From: Halomonas korlensis
GTDB taxonomy: Bacteria; Pseudomonadota; Gammaproteobacteria; Pseudomonadales; Halomonadaceae
Reading direction: 5' to 3'
DNA length: 64,000 nt
Assembly (NCBI RefSeq): GCF_900116705.1
Contig: NZ_FPBP01000003.1
Coordinates: forward strand, 186,001-250,000
The position numbers and the translations under genes are program-made. Of this stretch, positions 45,487 to 54,473 are shown piece by piece. The stretch's first letter is position 1. Each line of letters opens with the position of its first letter. The notes under the pieces are model-generated. The model was not told where the DNA came from, searched no databases, and was given only the letters and a program-made list of their open reading frames with translations.

Positions 45487-46038
45487 CTACTCATGGCCGT
45501 GCGTGTCATTCATGCCCTCGTTGCTATCGCCGCCCAGCTCGCCGCGGCCCAGTCGGCCCAGCAGGTCGAGGTCGATCGCCTCGAAGCTCACCAGCTCGCC
45601 GCCATGCGCTTCGCGGAATGCCTCGGCGTCGGCCTGTGCGGCGAAGGAGGCCAGGGTGTGTCCCATGGAGCCGCGCTGGTCGTGACCCACCACGTAGATC
45701 GCCTCGCTGGCCAGCACGAAGGCCTCGTCATCCGGGGTCGCCCAGGGCGCGGCGGCCACGTCGTGCACGTAGGCGTGGGAGAGGCGTGTCTCGTTTTCGG
45801 GCTGCTTGAGGAAGGCGAACAGATCCATGGTGGAGCAGAACTTCAGCGCCTCGCTCTGCTTGTCCAGGAAGGCCTCGCCCTTGGGGCCGGGGTGCTCGCT
45901 GATCAGCATGCCGCAGACGTGACAGCTGTCACCTTCCTCGATGGGCACGGGGGCGGCCAGGGCCTCGGGCTCGGTCTCGCCGCAGCCGGTCAGCAGCAGC
46001 GAGAACAGCAGCGGTAGCAGAACGAGCAGGCGGGGCAT
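45487..46038 (-). CDS. nosL: Nitrous oxide reductase accessory copper lipoprotein NosL
   Basis: 183-residue lipoprotein: hydrophobic signal with lipobox LLTGC (C19), then the copper-binding DSCHVCGMLISEHPGPKGEAFL. NosL delivers Cu(I) for the CuZ site of NosZ. The Met-rich and Cys motifs match the family; the C-terminal tail is His/Asp-rich (MNDTHGHE). It follows nosY by 31 bases. Confidence 0.93.
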   Translation of the reverse strand: MPRLLVLLPLLFSLLLTGCGETEPEALAAPVPIEEGDSCHVCGMLISEHPGPKGEAFLDKQSEALKFCSTMDLFAFLKQPENETRLSHAYVHDVAAAPWATPDDEAFVLASEAIYVVGHDQRGSMGHTLASFAAQADAEAFREAHGGELVSFEAIDLDLLGRLGRGELGGDSNEGMNDTHGHE

Positions 46039-46069
46039 GAGATGACTCCGGTAAAGGGAAAGGGTGGCG

Positions 46070-46894
46070 TCAGGCCGAACGGTGACGGAAACGCCGCAGC
46101 GCCAGGCCCAGGGGCACCAGTATCCAGGCCACCAGGATCGCCGTCACCACAGTAGGGCGAAAGGCGCCGCCCTCGGCGATGGAGGTGAGGCCGGTGTAGC
46201 TGCGGGCCGCCTCGAAGCCGGCCAGGTTGATCAACCGGAAGCATTCGGTGGGGTTGAGCAGCAGCAGCCAGGGCAGCCAGTCGCCGCCCTGCTCGACGCT
46301 GACCAGCAGCGCCAGCAGGCCCAGGTCGAAGACCAGCACGAACAGGAACCACACTACCAGCGCCAGGCCGGCGGCGCGGGCCTTCTCGGAGACCCACACG
46401 CTGATCAGGTAGGCGAAAGCGATGAACACCCAGCCCAGCAGGATGCTGCTGCCGATCAAAAGACCCATGCCGGTGGCCAGCTCGGCGAGTGCCACGCCCT
46501 CGGCACCCACCGCGATCACCGCTCCGGCGACGCCGAAACCCAGTGCCGTGGCGGCGGCGAGAATCAGGCCGTGGCCCAGAAACTTGCCCAGCAATAGCTG
46601 GGTGCGGCTGATCGGATAGGTGAGCAGCAGCAGCAGGGTGCCGGCCTCCTGCTCGCCGACCACCGCGTCATAGGCCAGCAGCAGGGCGATCAGCGGAATC
46701 AGGAACACCGCGAGGGTCGCCAGGCTGACGATGGTCGTGGCAAGCGACGTGAAGCCCAGGCCGCCACTGGCGGCGGCGCCGAAGGCTGCGATGCCTACGG
46801 CGAGAAAGGCCAGCACCAGGGCGATGGCCAGCACCCAGCGGTTGCGCAGGCCGTCGCGGAACTCCTTGCCGGCGATAGTCAGGATGGCGTTCAT
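46070..46894 (-). CDS. nosY: Nos ABC transporter permease NosY
   Basis: 274-residue integral membrane protein with about six helices, starting ILTIAGKEFRDGLRNRWVLAIALVLAFLAVG and ending VVTAILVAWILVPLGLALRRF. The cytoplasmic YDAVVGEQEAGTLLLLLTYPISRTQLLLGKF block is conserved in NosY. With NosF it forms the ATPase-permease that supports CuZ maturation, probably with NosD in the periplasm. It overlaps nosF by four bases (ATGA). Confidence 0.94.
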   Translation of the reverse strand: MNAILTIAGKEFRDGLRNRWVLAIALVLAFLAVGIAAFGAAASGGLGFTSLATTIVSLATLAVFLIPLIALLLAYDAVVGEQEAGTLLLLLTYPISRTQLLLGKFLGHGLILAAATALGFGVAGAVIAVGAEGVALAELATGMGLLIGSSILLGWVFIAFAYLISVWVSEKARAAGLALVVWFLFVLVFDLGLLALLVSVEQGGDWLPWLLLLNPTECFRLINLAGFEAARSYTGLTSIAEGGAFRPTVVTAILVAWILVPLGLALRRFRHRSA

Positions 46895-47835
46895 TCGGCG
46901 TCTCCTCGTTGCGCGGGCGAGAGCCCGGCAGAGAAGTGGGTGTAGAGGTGTTCCAGGGTCGGCGGTAGCAGCTCGATGTCCTCGATGCCTGGAGTATCGG
47001 TGAGCCGACGCAGCACGGTGAGCTTGGCGTCCGGCGGCACCGTAAGCGCCACTTCGTGGCCGTTGACGGCTCGGGCCTCGATGCGCGGGTCGTCCCAGCG
47101 GGCAAGCTGGTTTGCCAGTTCGGCCTCGGCGCCGCGGCCGCGGGCACGCACGGACAGTGGCAGGGCGGCCTGCTGGCGCAGGTCGTCCAGGCTACCCAGC
47201 GCCAGGCGCTTGCCGCCGCCGAGGATCAGTGCGCGGTCAATGTAGGGCTCCACTCCGGGCAGCACATGCGATGACAGCAGCACCGTGCAGCCGCGCTCGC
47301 GCAGGCCGCGCACCGTGTCGTAGAAGTCGCGGGTGGCGGCCGGGTCGAGCCCGGTGGTGGGCTCGTCGAGCAGCAGCAGTCGCGGGTCGCCGAGCAACGC
47401 CTGGGCCAGGCCAAGGCGCTGGCGCATGCCCTTGGAGTAGGTCTTCACGCGCCGGTGGGCGGCCGCGCCGAGGCCCACCTGATCCAGCAGTTCTTCCACC
47501 TGGCGGCGGTCGACCCGCTTGAGTCGGGCGAAGTAGTCGAGCACCTCGCGGCCGCTGAGCTGCTCATAGAAGCTGACGTTCTCGGGCAGGTAGCCCAGAC
47601 GTCGACGCAGGGTCTCGGCGTGGGCACCGTCGGGGGCGCCGCCGAGCACCGCCACGCGCCCTTCGCTTGGCGAGAGCAGACCGAGGATCAAGTGCATGGT
47701 GGTGGTCTTGCCGGCCCCGTTGTGGCCGAGCAGCGCCAACACCTCGCCTTCGTGCACCTGGAGGTCGAGGGCATCGAGGCGTACCAGCTTACCGTCGCGC
47801 CGGGTCACGCTCTGAAAATCGATCACCGCGGTCAT
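46891..47835 (-). CDS. nosF: Nos ABC transporter ATP-binding protein NosF
   Basis: 314-residue ATPase. Walker A GHNGAGKTTTMHLILGLL, the Q-loop region GYLPENVSFYEQLSG, the signature YSKGMRQRLGLAQALL, Walker B LLLLDEPTTGLDP and the switch histidine in LLSSHVLPG are all visible. The C-terminal ~80 residues form an additional domain. Four-base overlaps on both sides tie it to nosD and nosY. Confidence 0.95.
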   Translation of the reverse strand: MTAVIDFQSVTRRDGKLVRLDALDLQVHEGEVLALLGHNGAGKTTTMHLILGLLSPSEGRVAVLGGAPDGAHAETLRRRLGYLPENVSFYEQLSGREVLDYFARLKRVDRRQVEELLDQVGLGAAAHRRVKTYSKGMRQRLGLAQALLGDPRLLLLDEPTTGLDPAATRDFYDTVRGLRERGCTVLLSSHVLPGVEPYIDRALILGGGKRLALGSLDDLRQQAALPLSVRARGRGAEAELANQLARWDDPRIEARAVNGHEVALTVPPDAKLTVLRRLTDTPGIEDIELLPPTLEHLYTHFSAGLSPAQRGDAE

Positions 47836-49190
47836 GCGTCGGCGTCTCCGAAGTTGTGTTGATTCAAGTCGGCTTCAAGCAAGTCGGGTTCATTCATCAG
47901 TGGATGGCTGTCCTTGACGCCCTGGGGGCGAAATACCGGGAACTGACGCTGCACCCAGCGCAGCGCCAGGACTGCGGGGCTGTGCATCAGCAGCCGCGCC
48001 ACCGGATAGCGCCACAGCAGGCGGTCCATGGCGTCGTTGGGTTCGAAGGGCGTGTCACCGACGCCATCGCTGTCCAGGTCCCAGCCGAGGTAGTCGCTCC
48101 AGTGGTTGCCGCGGCCTTCCTCCGACCACTCCTGGGCGCGGTTGGCTACGTACATCACCTGTTGGCGGTTGTCGACGAAGGCGTTGCCCACCAGAGCGTT
48201 GTCCTCGGAACCAGCGGTGAGATGGATGCCGATATCGCTGGTCGCGAAGCGATTAGCCTCGAAACGGTTGTATTGGGCGTTGTAGACGAACAGCGCCTTG
48301 CCCTCGCCACCGCTGACCAGCCCCTGGCCCTGGGCGTCGCGGCGCTGGTTGATGCCGCTGACGCGGTTGCCGCGCAGGGTGGAGTCGGTGATGTTGTTCA
48401 TCAGGATGCCGTAGTGGCGGTCGTCATCCGAGCGGTTGCCGATCACCTCGAGTCGCTTGGACTGCATCAGCGCGTAACCGGTGCGAGTATCGCGGGTGGT
48501 GTTGCCCTCCAGACGGTTGTCGTGGGCGTACATATAGTGCACGCCGTAGCGCAACTCCTGCATGTGGTTGCCGCGCAGCAGGCTGTCGCGGCTGGTATCG
48601 ATATAGATGCCGTCGCGGGTGTGGCGAATGTCATTGCCCGCCACCGTGACGTCGCGGACGTTGAAAAGGTGCACACCGTTGCCGCGATCCTGGGAGCGCA
48701 GCGAGGCGTCTCCGCGGATAACGTTGTCGAGTACCTGCACCTCGGCCACGGCGTCGAGCCAGATGCCGAAGCCGGGGCCCGTGAGGCGCGAGTCGCGGAT
48801 CACGCTACCGGTGGCACTGGTTGCCACGAAGATGCCGGCATCCATGTCGGTGAGGTCGGCGCCCCAGTTCTCCACCGTGATGGTGTCGAGGACGATATTG
48901 GGGGCCTCGAGCACCACGGCGTGGCCGTCGCCGCCGCCGTCGATCACCGCGCCCGGTTCCCCCTCGAGGGTGAGCGTGCGGTCAATGGTCAGCGGTCCGG
49001 GATAGCGTCCTTCGGGCAGCAACAGGCGGTCGCCGTCGCTTGTCTGGTCGATCAGCGGCTGCAGCGGCTCGCCGGGACTGGCTGTCCACTCGGCAGCCAG
49101 CACGCCGCCTGGCAACCACGCGAGCAGCCAGGCGGCAAGAATCAGTCGGGGGACGACGAGAGACAGTCGTCGGGTCATGCATCTCTCCAC
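47832..49190 (-). CDS. nosD: Periplasmic copper-site assembly protein NosD
   Basis: 452-residue exported protein with a signal peptide (LSLVVPRLILAAWLLAWLPGGVLA) and a right-handed parallel beta-helix of the NosD/CASH type. Repeats show N-R/D-I-turn spacing, for example VIRDSRLTGPGFGIWLDAV, VTVAGNDIRHTRDGIYID and LRGNHMQELRYGVHYMYAHDNRLEGN. NosD works with NosF and NosY in building the CuZ centre. The gene follows nosZ by 43 bases. Confidence 0.94.
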   Translation of the reverse strand: MERCMTRRLSLVVPRLILAAWLLAWLPGGVLAAEWTASPGEPLQPLIDQTSDGDRLLLPEGRYPGPLTIDRTLTLEGEPGAVIDGGGDGHAVVLEAPNIVLDTITVENWGADLTDMDAGIFVATSATGSVIRDSRLTGPGFGIWLDAVAEVQVLDNVIRGDASLRSQDRGNGVHLFNVRDVTVAGNDIRHTRDGIYIDTSRDSLLRGNHMQELRYGVHYMYAHDNRLEGNTTRDTRTGYALMQSKRLEVIGNRSDDDRHYGILMNNITDSTLRGNRVSGINQRRDAQGQGLVSGGEGKALFVYNAQYNRFEANRFATSDIGIHLTAGSEDNALVGNAFVDNRQQVMYVANRAQEWSEEGRGNHWSDYLGWDLDSDGVGDTPFEPNDAMDRLLWRYPVARLLMHSPAVLALRWVQRQFPVFRPQGVKDSHPLMNEPDLLEADLNQHNFGDADA

Positions 49191-49233
49191 AAGAAACGGG
49201 GCCGGGCGGCTGCCCGGCCCCGGTGAGGGCGTA

Positions 49234-51108
49234 TCAGGCCTTCTCGACCAGCATGCGGCCAGTCATTTCCATGTGCATGGCATGGCAGAACCAGGAACAG
49301 TAGTACCAGTACACCCCAGCCTTGTCGGCGGTAAAGGTGACGCTGGCGGTCTGCTGCGGGCCGATCTCCATCGAGGCGCCATGATTGACCATGACGAAGC
49401 CATGGGTCAGATCCTCGACCTGGTCGAGGTTGGTGACTACCACGGTCACCTCGTCGCCCTGCTTGACCTTGAACTCGGAGAGGCCGAACTGCGGGGCGAT
49501 GGAGGTCATGTAGACCCGCACCTGGCTGCCGTCACGGATCACCGTGTTGTCGCGCTCAAGGGTCACCCCGTCTGCCTCGGCCATGGCCACTGTCTCGGCG
49601 AAGAAGGGGTCATCACGCGTCCAGACCCGGCTTGGACTGAGCTGGTCGGCGCGCATCAGGATGCAGTCGTGGGGCTCGGCGAAAGTGGGGCCGTCATGGA
49701 CCAGCTTCATCTCCTCGCCGGAGATATCGATCAGCTGGTCGTTCTCCGGATGCAGCGGGCCGACCGGCAGGAAGCGGTCCTTGGAGAACTTGGAGAGCAC
49801 CACCAGCCACTTGCCATCGGCATCACGAGACTCGGTGAGGCTGGCGTGGTTGTGGCCCGGCTGGTAGTGGACGTCGAGCTTCTGGCGCAGGTAGTTGACC
49901 TCCTCGCCATCGTAGGCGCGGATGGCGTCCTCGATGTTCCATTTGGCCACCTGGCTGTCGATGAACAGCGTGGTATAGGCGTTGCCACGACCGTCGAAGG
50001 TGGTGTGCAGCGGCCCCAGGCCCAACTCCGGCTCGCCGACCACGGTATCGCGCGGCTCGATGGCGTCATCGAACAGCTCGGGGAGCTTGTCGATGGCGAG
50101 GATAGTGCAGGTCGGCGAGAGCTTGCCGTTGGCGATGAAGTACTTGCCGTCCGGCGAGGTGTTAAGGCCGTGGGGGTTCTTGGGCACGGGGATATAGCGC
50201 GTCAGCTTCGAGCCCTCGCGGCCGTCGAGCACCGGCACCTCGTTGTCGCCCAGGGTCTCGAACTCACCGGCTTCCACGGCGGCTTCGATCGCCTCGACGT
50301 CGAACACCACCACCCAGTCACGCTCGGCGCGCATGGTGTCGGCCAGCGTCATGCCTTTCTCGGAGTTGTAGCAGGTAGACGCCACGAAGCGGCCGGTGTA
50401 GTCGGCGTCGGTGTTGTCGAGGTTGCCGTTGACGATCACCTGCCAGGCCACTTCCATGCTCTCGGCGTCGATAGCGTTGAACATCGTCCAGTAGTTTTCC
50501 GGGCTCTCCAGGTCGCGGCCGTCGTTGACCTGGGGGATCGGCAGTTCGGCGTTGGCGAACACGTACTTGGTGTGCGGTACCTTCTGCAGGCGCAGGCCAT
50601 GGATCGCCTGGACGTTGGGAATGGTGGTGATCTTGTCCGTCTTCATGATGTCGAGACGGATGCGCGCCACCCGAGTGTTGGCCTTGTCGTTGATGAACAG
50701 GTACTTGCCATCGTAGTGGCCGTCGGTCATCGAGACGTGCGGGTGGTGGCAGTCACCGTTGAGGAAGCGCGCCGAGTCGCCCATGATGCGCTTCGACTCG
50801 TTGGTGATGCCCCAGCCGGTGGCGCTGTCGATGTTGAAGACCGGAATGCGCATCAGCTCACGCATGGAGGGAACGCCCAGTATTCGCACCTCCCCCTGGT
50901 GGCCGCCGCTCCAGAAGCCGTAGTACTCGTCGAGTTCGCCGGGTGCGACCTCGATGCCGTCCTCGGCGGCGCGGGCCTCGCGGCTGCTCATCAGCGCCCC
51001 GGCGCCGAAGCCGCCGGCCAGGCCGGCACCGGCGACCCCAGTTACCGCGCTGTTGCGCAGGAAGTGGCGGCGGCCCAGGTTTTCGATCGCTTTCTTTTCG
51101 TCACTCAT
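49234..51108 (-). CDS. nosZ: Nitrous oxide reductase NosZ (clade I, Tat-exported)
   Basis: 624-residue periplasmic multicopper enzyme that reduces N2O to N2. The N-terminus has a twin-arginine signal ([22 protein letters not shown]), which marks clade I. CuZ histidines occur in [41 protein letters not shown] and EPHDCI; the C-terminal cupredoxin domain carries the CuA ligands in [13 protein letters not shown]. Nothing is missing. The frame opens 27 codons upstream, but [16 protein letters not shown] fits the family and has AGGAG before it. It lies four bases after nosR. Confidence 0.97.
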   Translation of the reverse strand: MSDEKKAIENLGRRHFLRNSAVTGVAGAGLAGGFGAGALMSSREARAAEDGIEVAPGELDEYYGFWSGGHQGEVRILGVPSMRELMRIPVFNIDSATGWGITNESKRIMGDSARFLNGDCHHPHVSMTDGHYDGKYLFINDKANTRVARIRLDIMKTDKITTIPNVQAIHGLRLQKVPHTKYVFANAELPIPQVNDGRDLESPENYWTMFNAIDAESMEVAWQVIVNGNLDNTDADYTGRFVASTCYNSEKGMTLADTMRAERDWVVVFDVEAIEAAVEAGEFETLGDNEVPVLDGREGSKLTRYIPVPKNPHGLNTSPDGKYFIANGKLSPTCTILAIDKLPELFDDAIEPRDTVVGEPELGLGPLHTTFDGRGNAYTTLFIDSQVAKWNIEDAIRAYDGEEVNYLRQKLDVHYQPGHNHASLTESRDADGKWLVVLSKFSKDRFLPVGPLHPENDQLIDISGEEMKLVHDGPTFAEPHDCILMRADQLSPSRVWTRDDPFFAETVAMAEADGVTLERDNTVIRDGSQVRVYMTSIAPQFGLSEFKVKQGDEVTVVVTNLDQVEDLTHGFVMVNHGASMEIGPQQTASVTFTADKAGVYWYYCSWFCHAMHMEMTGRMLVEKA

Positions 51109-51112
51109 GGAT

Positions 51113-53251
51113 TCACTCCTCCTGAAGAGTGGGGATTCGTTGTAGCTTGCGTTGTCCGGCACTGCCGGGGTCGTGGGTTTCGACACCACTCTGTCCGCTG
51201 GCCATGCGGGCCGCCTTCTCGTAGCGCTTGCGGCGCTTGATCACCGGCGGGCAGCGCTGGTCATCGTGGTAGGTGACCTGGCAGTCGAGGCAGTAGTGGC
51301 ACTCGTTGGCGTTGATGCGGCCATCGGGATGAATGGCGGCCACTTCGCATTCGTTGGCGCAGATCTGGCACGGGGTGCCGCAGCTGCCGCGGTGCCGCTT
51401 CAGCCAGTCAAACAGGCGCAGGCGGGCGGGGATCGCCAGGCCGGCGCCCAGCGGGCAGACGTAGCGGCAGTAGAACTTGTGGTTGAAGGCCGAGATCGCC
51501 ACCAGCGCCAGGGCGTAGAGCACGAACCCCCACTCGCGCTGGAAGCGCAGGGTAATGGCGGTCTTGAAGGGCTCCACCTCGGCGTAGCGCTCGGCGGTGC
51601 CCAGCGAGTGCAGCGAGAGGCCGAACAGCGCCAGCAGGATGATGTACTTGAGCGCCCAGAGCCGCTCGTGCAGTCCGAAGGGCAATTCGTACTGCTTCAC
51701 ACCCAGCTTGCGGGCGGCCTTGTTGACCAGGTCCTGCAGGGCACCAAAAGGACACAGCCAGCCGCAGAACACGCCGCGCCCCCACAACAACAGGCTCACC
51801 GCCACGAAGGACCAGAGAATGAACATCATCGGATCGATCAGGAAGGAGCCCCAGCTGAAGTCGGTGATCAGCGAGTTGGTAAAGGTCAGAATATTGACTA
51901 CCGAGAGCTGGGCCAGGGAGTACCAGCCGATGAACACCAACGTGTAGACCAGAAAACCCAGGCGCAGCGGGCGCAGGATCTTCGGATGGCGCGCCAGCAC
52001 GTCCTGAAAGAGCATGACGCCGGTGAGCACCAACAGGCCGGCGCCGAGCACGGCGATCTGGAAGGCCTTGTCGCGCCATACCTGCACCCAGATCGGCTCC
52101 TCCACCGGCGGCTCGGGGCGCTCGATGTAGGCCTCGGGCACGCTGTAGTCGGCACTGAAGCGGCTGAATTCGGTGTCCAACGGCCCCGAGGCACGGCGCA
52201 CCAGCAGTTCCAGCTGCCAGGGTTGGCCGGGGTCGAAGGCGGCGTCCTCGCGAACGATGAAGATGTCGCGCTCGTCAAATGTCGGCGCCCCCTCAATGCC
52301 CAGGTTACCCAGGCGGATATGGTCGCGGTCGTGGAAGCTGACGTTGGTGTTGCCCTGGGAGAGCTCGATGCGATCGAAAATACCGCCGCGTACATAGCCC
52401 GAGCCCTTGAAGGAATAGTCACCGCGACCCATCACGGCGATGGCGTGCTCGTCCTCACCCAGCTGATCCATCAGCTGGTCGTAGCCGTTGTCGCCCAGCA
52501 TGTTGCGGCCAGCGGTGGGCGGGTTCAGGTAGGTATAGAAGAGTTCGATGAAGGTACGATCGGCCGGCTGCGGGGTATGCAGGTAGTCTTCGGCAGGGGT
52601 GCCGACGAAGGATTCATCGACCTCGCCGTGGGTCAGGCGGAGGCGGCGAATGGTGCCGTCGCCGGTGAGCGTCTCCCAGTCGGCGGGCTCAAAAACATCC
52701 TCAAGGACCCGGGCCGGCGGGGTGGCGGAGGGATCGGCGATCAACCCCTGCTCGGCGGCCACCTGGCGGGCGGCGCGCATGATGGTGTCGCTGACCACGA
52801 TGACCGTGACGGTGGCGCCCGAGATGGCGTCCAGATTGTCGCCGACCTTCATGCGGTCATTGACGTGGGCGGGGACGTGGTCGTCGGCGAAGTCCTCGAG
52901 CTTCGACTCGGGGATGCCCACCAGCATGATGGGTTCCTCGTGGCCGAGGACGTCGGCCTGAACGACTCTTCCTTCCAGGTCGATACCCACCAAGAGGTTG
53001 ACCGGCTTGCCCGAGTAGGCCGGGATCGGTGCGATATCGACGCTCTCGAAGGCATAGCCGAGCAGTTCGTCGCCCGAGCGAACCTCGCTCACCGGCCACT
53101 GTGACTCGGCCATTTCGATGCGGTCGGCACCGGGAAAGCCCTCGCGGACCTGCTCCAGCTCCAGGGCGTGGAGGGTCGGGGCGATCAGCAAAAGACATAG
53201 GCTGAACAGCAGTCCGGCAATGCCGACTGGCCGAGGGTATCGTGCGGGCAT
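51113..53251 (-). CDS. nosR: NosR membrane flavo-iron-sulfur protein
   Basis: 712-residue polytopic protein needed for nos expression and electron supply to NosZ. After a signal segment ([21 protein letters not shown]) comes a periplasmic FMN-binding domain with the flavin attachment motif DAISGATVT. Several membrane helices follow, with cytoplasmic [14 protein letters not shown] and [11 protein letters not shown], and a C-terminal ferredoxin-like block [17 protein letters not shown] and [19 protein letters not shown] holding two [4Fe-4S] clusters. The C-terminus is basic. It follows a small cytochrome c gene by 82 bases and is probably co-transcribed with it. Confidence 0.95.
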   Translation of the reverse strand: MPARYPRPVGIAGLLFSLCLLLIAPTLHALELEQVREGFPGADRIEMAESQWPVSEVRSGDELLGYAFESVDIAPIPAYSGKPVNLLVGIDLEGRVVQADVLGHEEPIMLVGIPESKLEDFADDHVPAHVNDRMKVGDNLDAISGATVTVIVVSDTIMRAARQVAAEQGLIADPSATPPARVLEDVFEPADWETLTGDGTIRRLRLTHGEVDESFVGTPAEDYLHTPQPADRTFIELFYTYLNPPTAGRNMLGDNGYDQLMDQLGEDEHAIAVMGRGDYSFKGSGYVRGGIFDRIELSQGNTNVSFHDRDHIRLGNLGIEGAPTFDERDIFIVREDAAFDPGQPWQLELLVRRASGPLDTEFSRFSADYSVPEAYIERPEPPVEEPIWVQVWRDKAFQIAVLGAGLLVLTGVMLFQDVLARHPKILRPLRLGFLVYTLVFIGWYSLAQLSVVNILTFTNSLITDFSWGSFLIDPMMFILWSFVAVSLLLWGRGVFCGWLCPFGALQDLVNKAARKLGVKQYELPFGLHERLWALKYIILLALFGLSLHSLGTAERYAEVEPFKTAITLRFQREWGFVLYALALVAISAFNHKFYCRYVCPLGAGLAIPARLRLFDWLKRHRGSCGTPCQICANECEVAAIHPDGRINANECHYCLDCQVTYHDDQRCPPVIKRRKRYEKAARMASGQSGVETHDPGSAGQRKLQRIPTLQEE

Positions 53252-53333
53252 GGCGAGGTCCTTGCAGGCGTAAGCCTAGGCGGCGCAGGACGGCCGCCGA
53301 TCAAGAAAGGCCGGCCCGAAGGCCGGCTGGGTG

Positions 53334-53651
53334 TCAGGGCTCGAGGCTGGCGTAGTAGGCGGACATATCGGCGATATCCTCATCGGAGAGGCCCTGGGCC
53401 TGGGGCACCATGAGGGCAGACATGCCACCGCCGCGCTCACCATCACGGTACGCCTTCATGGCGCTCTCCAGGTAGGCGGCGGACTGGCCGGCCAGGTTTG
53501 GATAGATCGGCGAGGTGCCCATACCATCGGTGCCGTGGCAGGCGGCGCAGGCGGCAATCTTGCCTTCTCCGGCTTCTGGATCACCGGCAGCCTGCGCCCC
53601 CATGGCCAGGAAGGTGCCGCTCAATAGCGTGGCAGCGAGGAGTAATTTCAT
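53334..53651 (-). CDS. Small periplasmic c-type cytochrome at the head of the nos operon
   Basis: 105 residues: a signal peptide (LLLAATLLSGTFLAMGAQA), a single heme site C35-A-A-C38-H39, PIYPNLAGQSAAYLESAM and a likely axial methionine at M81 (LMVPQAQGLSD). This is the class I cytochrome c553/c4-half type. Position before nosR suggests an electron donor for nitrous oxide reduction. A ribosome site CGGAGG precedes the ATG. An FNR/ANR-type promoter lies about 70-110 bases upstream. Confidence 0.9.
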   Translation of the reverse strand: MKLLLAATLLSGTFLAMGAQAAGDPEAGEGKIAACAACHGTDGMGTSPIYPNLAGQSAAYLESAMKAYRDGERGGGMSALMVPQAQGLSDEDIADMSAYYASLEP

Positions 53652-53663
53652 AAGATACCTCCG

Positions 53664-53674
53664 AGATGCATCTT
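53664..53674 (-). promoter_or_regulatory. NsrR-like half site before the nos operon
   Basis: On the minus strand the sequence reads AAGATGCATCT, matching 10 of 11 positions of the NsrR half site AAGATGYATTT. It sits between the predicted transcription start and the ribosome site of the first nos gene, where a bound repressor would block transcription. The core AGATGCATCT is also self-complementary. Confidence 0.45.
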
Positions 53675-53728
53675 TAAGTGCTTGAAAAGGCCCGGTTCGG
53701 GCAATGGCCTCGCCAGGCGAATGAGGCC

Positions 53729-53770
53729 ATGATGCCAGACGACGCCCGGGTGAGGCTTGATGTGCGTCAT
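53729..53770 (-). promoter_or_regulatory. FNR/ANR-type promoter of the nos operon
   Basis: The minus strand carries ATGAC-GCAC-ATCAA (53770-53757), 9 of 10 matches to TTGAC-N4-ATCAA, and CATCAT (53734-53729) as a -10. The gap between them is exactly 22 bases, which places the box centre at -41.5 from a start near 53722. This is the geometry of a class II FNR-dependent promoter. Confidence 0.7.
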
Positions 53771-53801
53771 GTTTATCCTAGATCGCATGTTTATCCTAGA
53801 T
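53768..53801. repeat. 18-bp-period direct repeat next to the nos promoter
   Basis: CATGTTTATCCTAGAT occurs at 53768-53783 and again at 53786-53801, a period of 18 bases. TTATCC in the second copy also faces GGATAA at 53102+700 (53802-53807) as an inverted pair. The repeats lie at about -47 to -80 from the predicted nos start, immediately upstream of the FNR-type box, and may bind an additional regulator. Confidence 0.8.
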
Positions 53802-53854
53802 GGATAAGTCCAAAAGGCAAAATAAACTGCTAATGCAGAAAGTGTAGGTGTGGC

Positions 53855-54307
53855 TCAGGCGTCGGGTAGGGTGTCGTCAAGTTGCAGCAAACTGATCAGC
53901 CGGGAGCGTCGCTGGCCGAGCAGGTCGGCCAGGGTATAGTGGTCGAGCACCGCAAGAAAGGCGCTGAGCGCCTCGGCCAGGATCGGCTTGAGCCGACAGG
54001 CGGGCGTGATGATGCACTCGTTGTCGTCGCCAAAGCACTCCACCAGGGCCAGGTCGCGCTCGGTGGTGCGTACCAGTTCGCCCAGCGAGATCGAGGCCGG
54101 GTCGCGCTTGAGCAGCAGGCCGCCGTTCTTGCCGCGGATGGAGGTGATGTAGCCATGATGGTTGAGGTCCTGCACCACCTTCATCAAATGATTGCGGGAG
54201 ATGTCGAAGCGCTCGGCGATCTCGGCGATGGTAGAGCGCTGCTCGCCCTTGACGGCCAGGTACATCAGCACGCGCAGGGAGAAGTCGGTGAATCGGGTCA
54301 GATGCAT
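53855..54307 (-). CDS. nsrR: Rrf2-family NO-sensing repressor NsrR
   Basis: 150-residue regulator. The winged helix-turn-helix (MHLTRFTDFSLRVLMYLAVKG, IAEIAERFDISRNHLMKVVQDL) is followed by SIRGKNGGLLLKR and three conserved cysteines C91, C98 and C104 in VECFGDDNECIITPACRL, the ligands for an NO-sensitive Fe-S cluster in NsrR. The spacing is slightly longer than in E. coli. It is divergent from nnrS and lies upstream of the nos operon on the same strand, consistent with a local NO-responsive regulator. IscR is unlikely given the context and cysteine pattern. Confidence 0.88.
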   Translation of the reverse strand: MHLTRFTDFSLRVLMYLAVKGEQRSTIAEIAERFDISRNHLMKVVQDLNHHGYITSIRGKNGGLLLKRDPASISLGELVRTTERDLALVECFGDDNECIITPACRLKPILAEALSAFLAVLDHYTLADLLGQRRSRLISLLQLDDTLPDA

Positions 54308-54450
54308 GGGAACCCCGGCGCGTCAGGCGTCTCGCAAGCCGTAATGTGAAAAACAGTACATTTTAACATCGTGTCGATTCGTTCTGATTCGTCGCTGTGA
54401 CATTTAGTCGCGTGTTGGCCCGAAGGGGCGCGATTGGCTTGGCTGTCTTA

Positions 54451-54473
54451 AAGATGTAATTTACACGCATGTT
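54451..54473 (+). promoter_or_regulatory. NsrR-like operator at the nnrS start
   Basis: AAGATGTAATT (54451-54461) matches 10 of 11 positions of the NsrR half site. After one base a weaker inverted partner ACACGCATGTT (54463-54473) follows, giving the usual 11-1-11 layout. It lies in the nsrR-nnrS divergent region and overlaps the annotated nnrS ATG. Confidence 0.55.

Noticed and set aside
49177-53104. Very long open frames on the plus strand opposite nosZ and nosR (over 640 codons each)
   Set aside because: They mirror the GC-biased codon pattern of the real minus-strand genes and lack recognisable domains. The minus-strand products are unmistakable NosZ and NosR.
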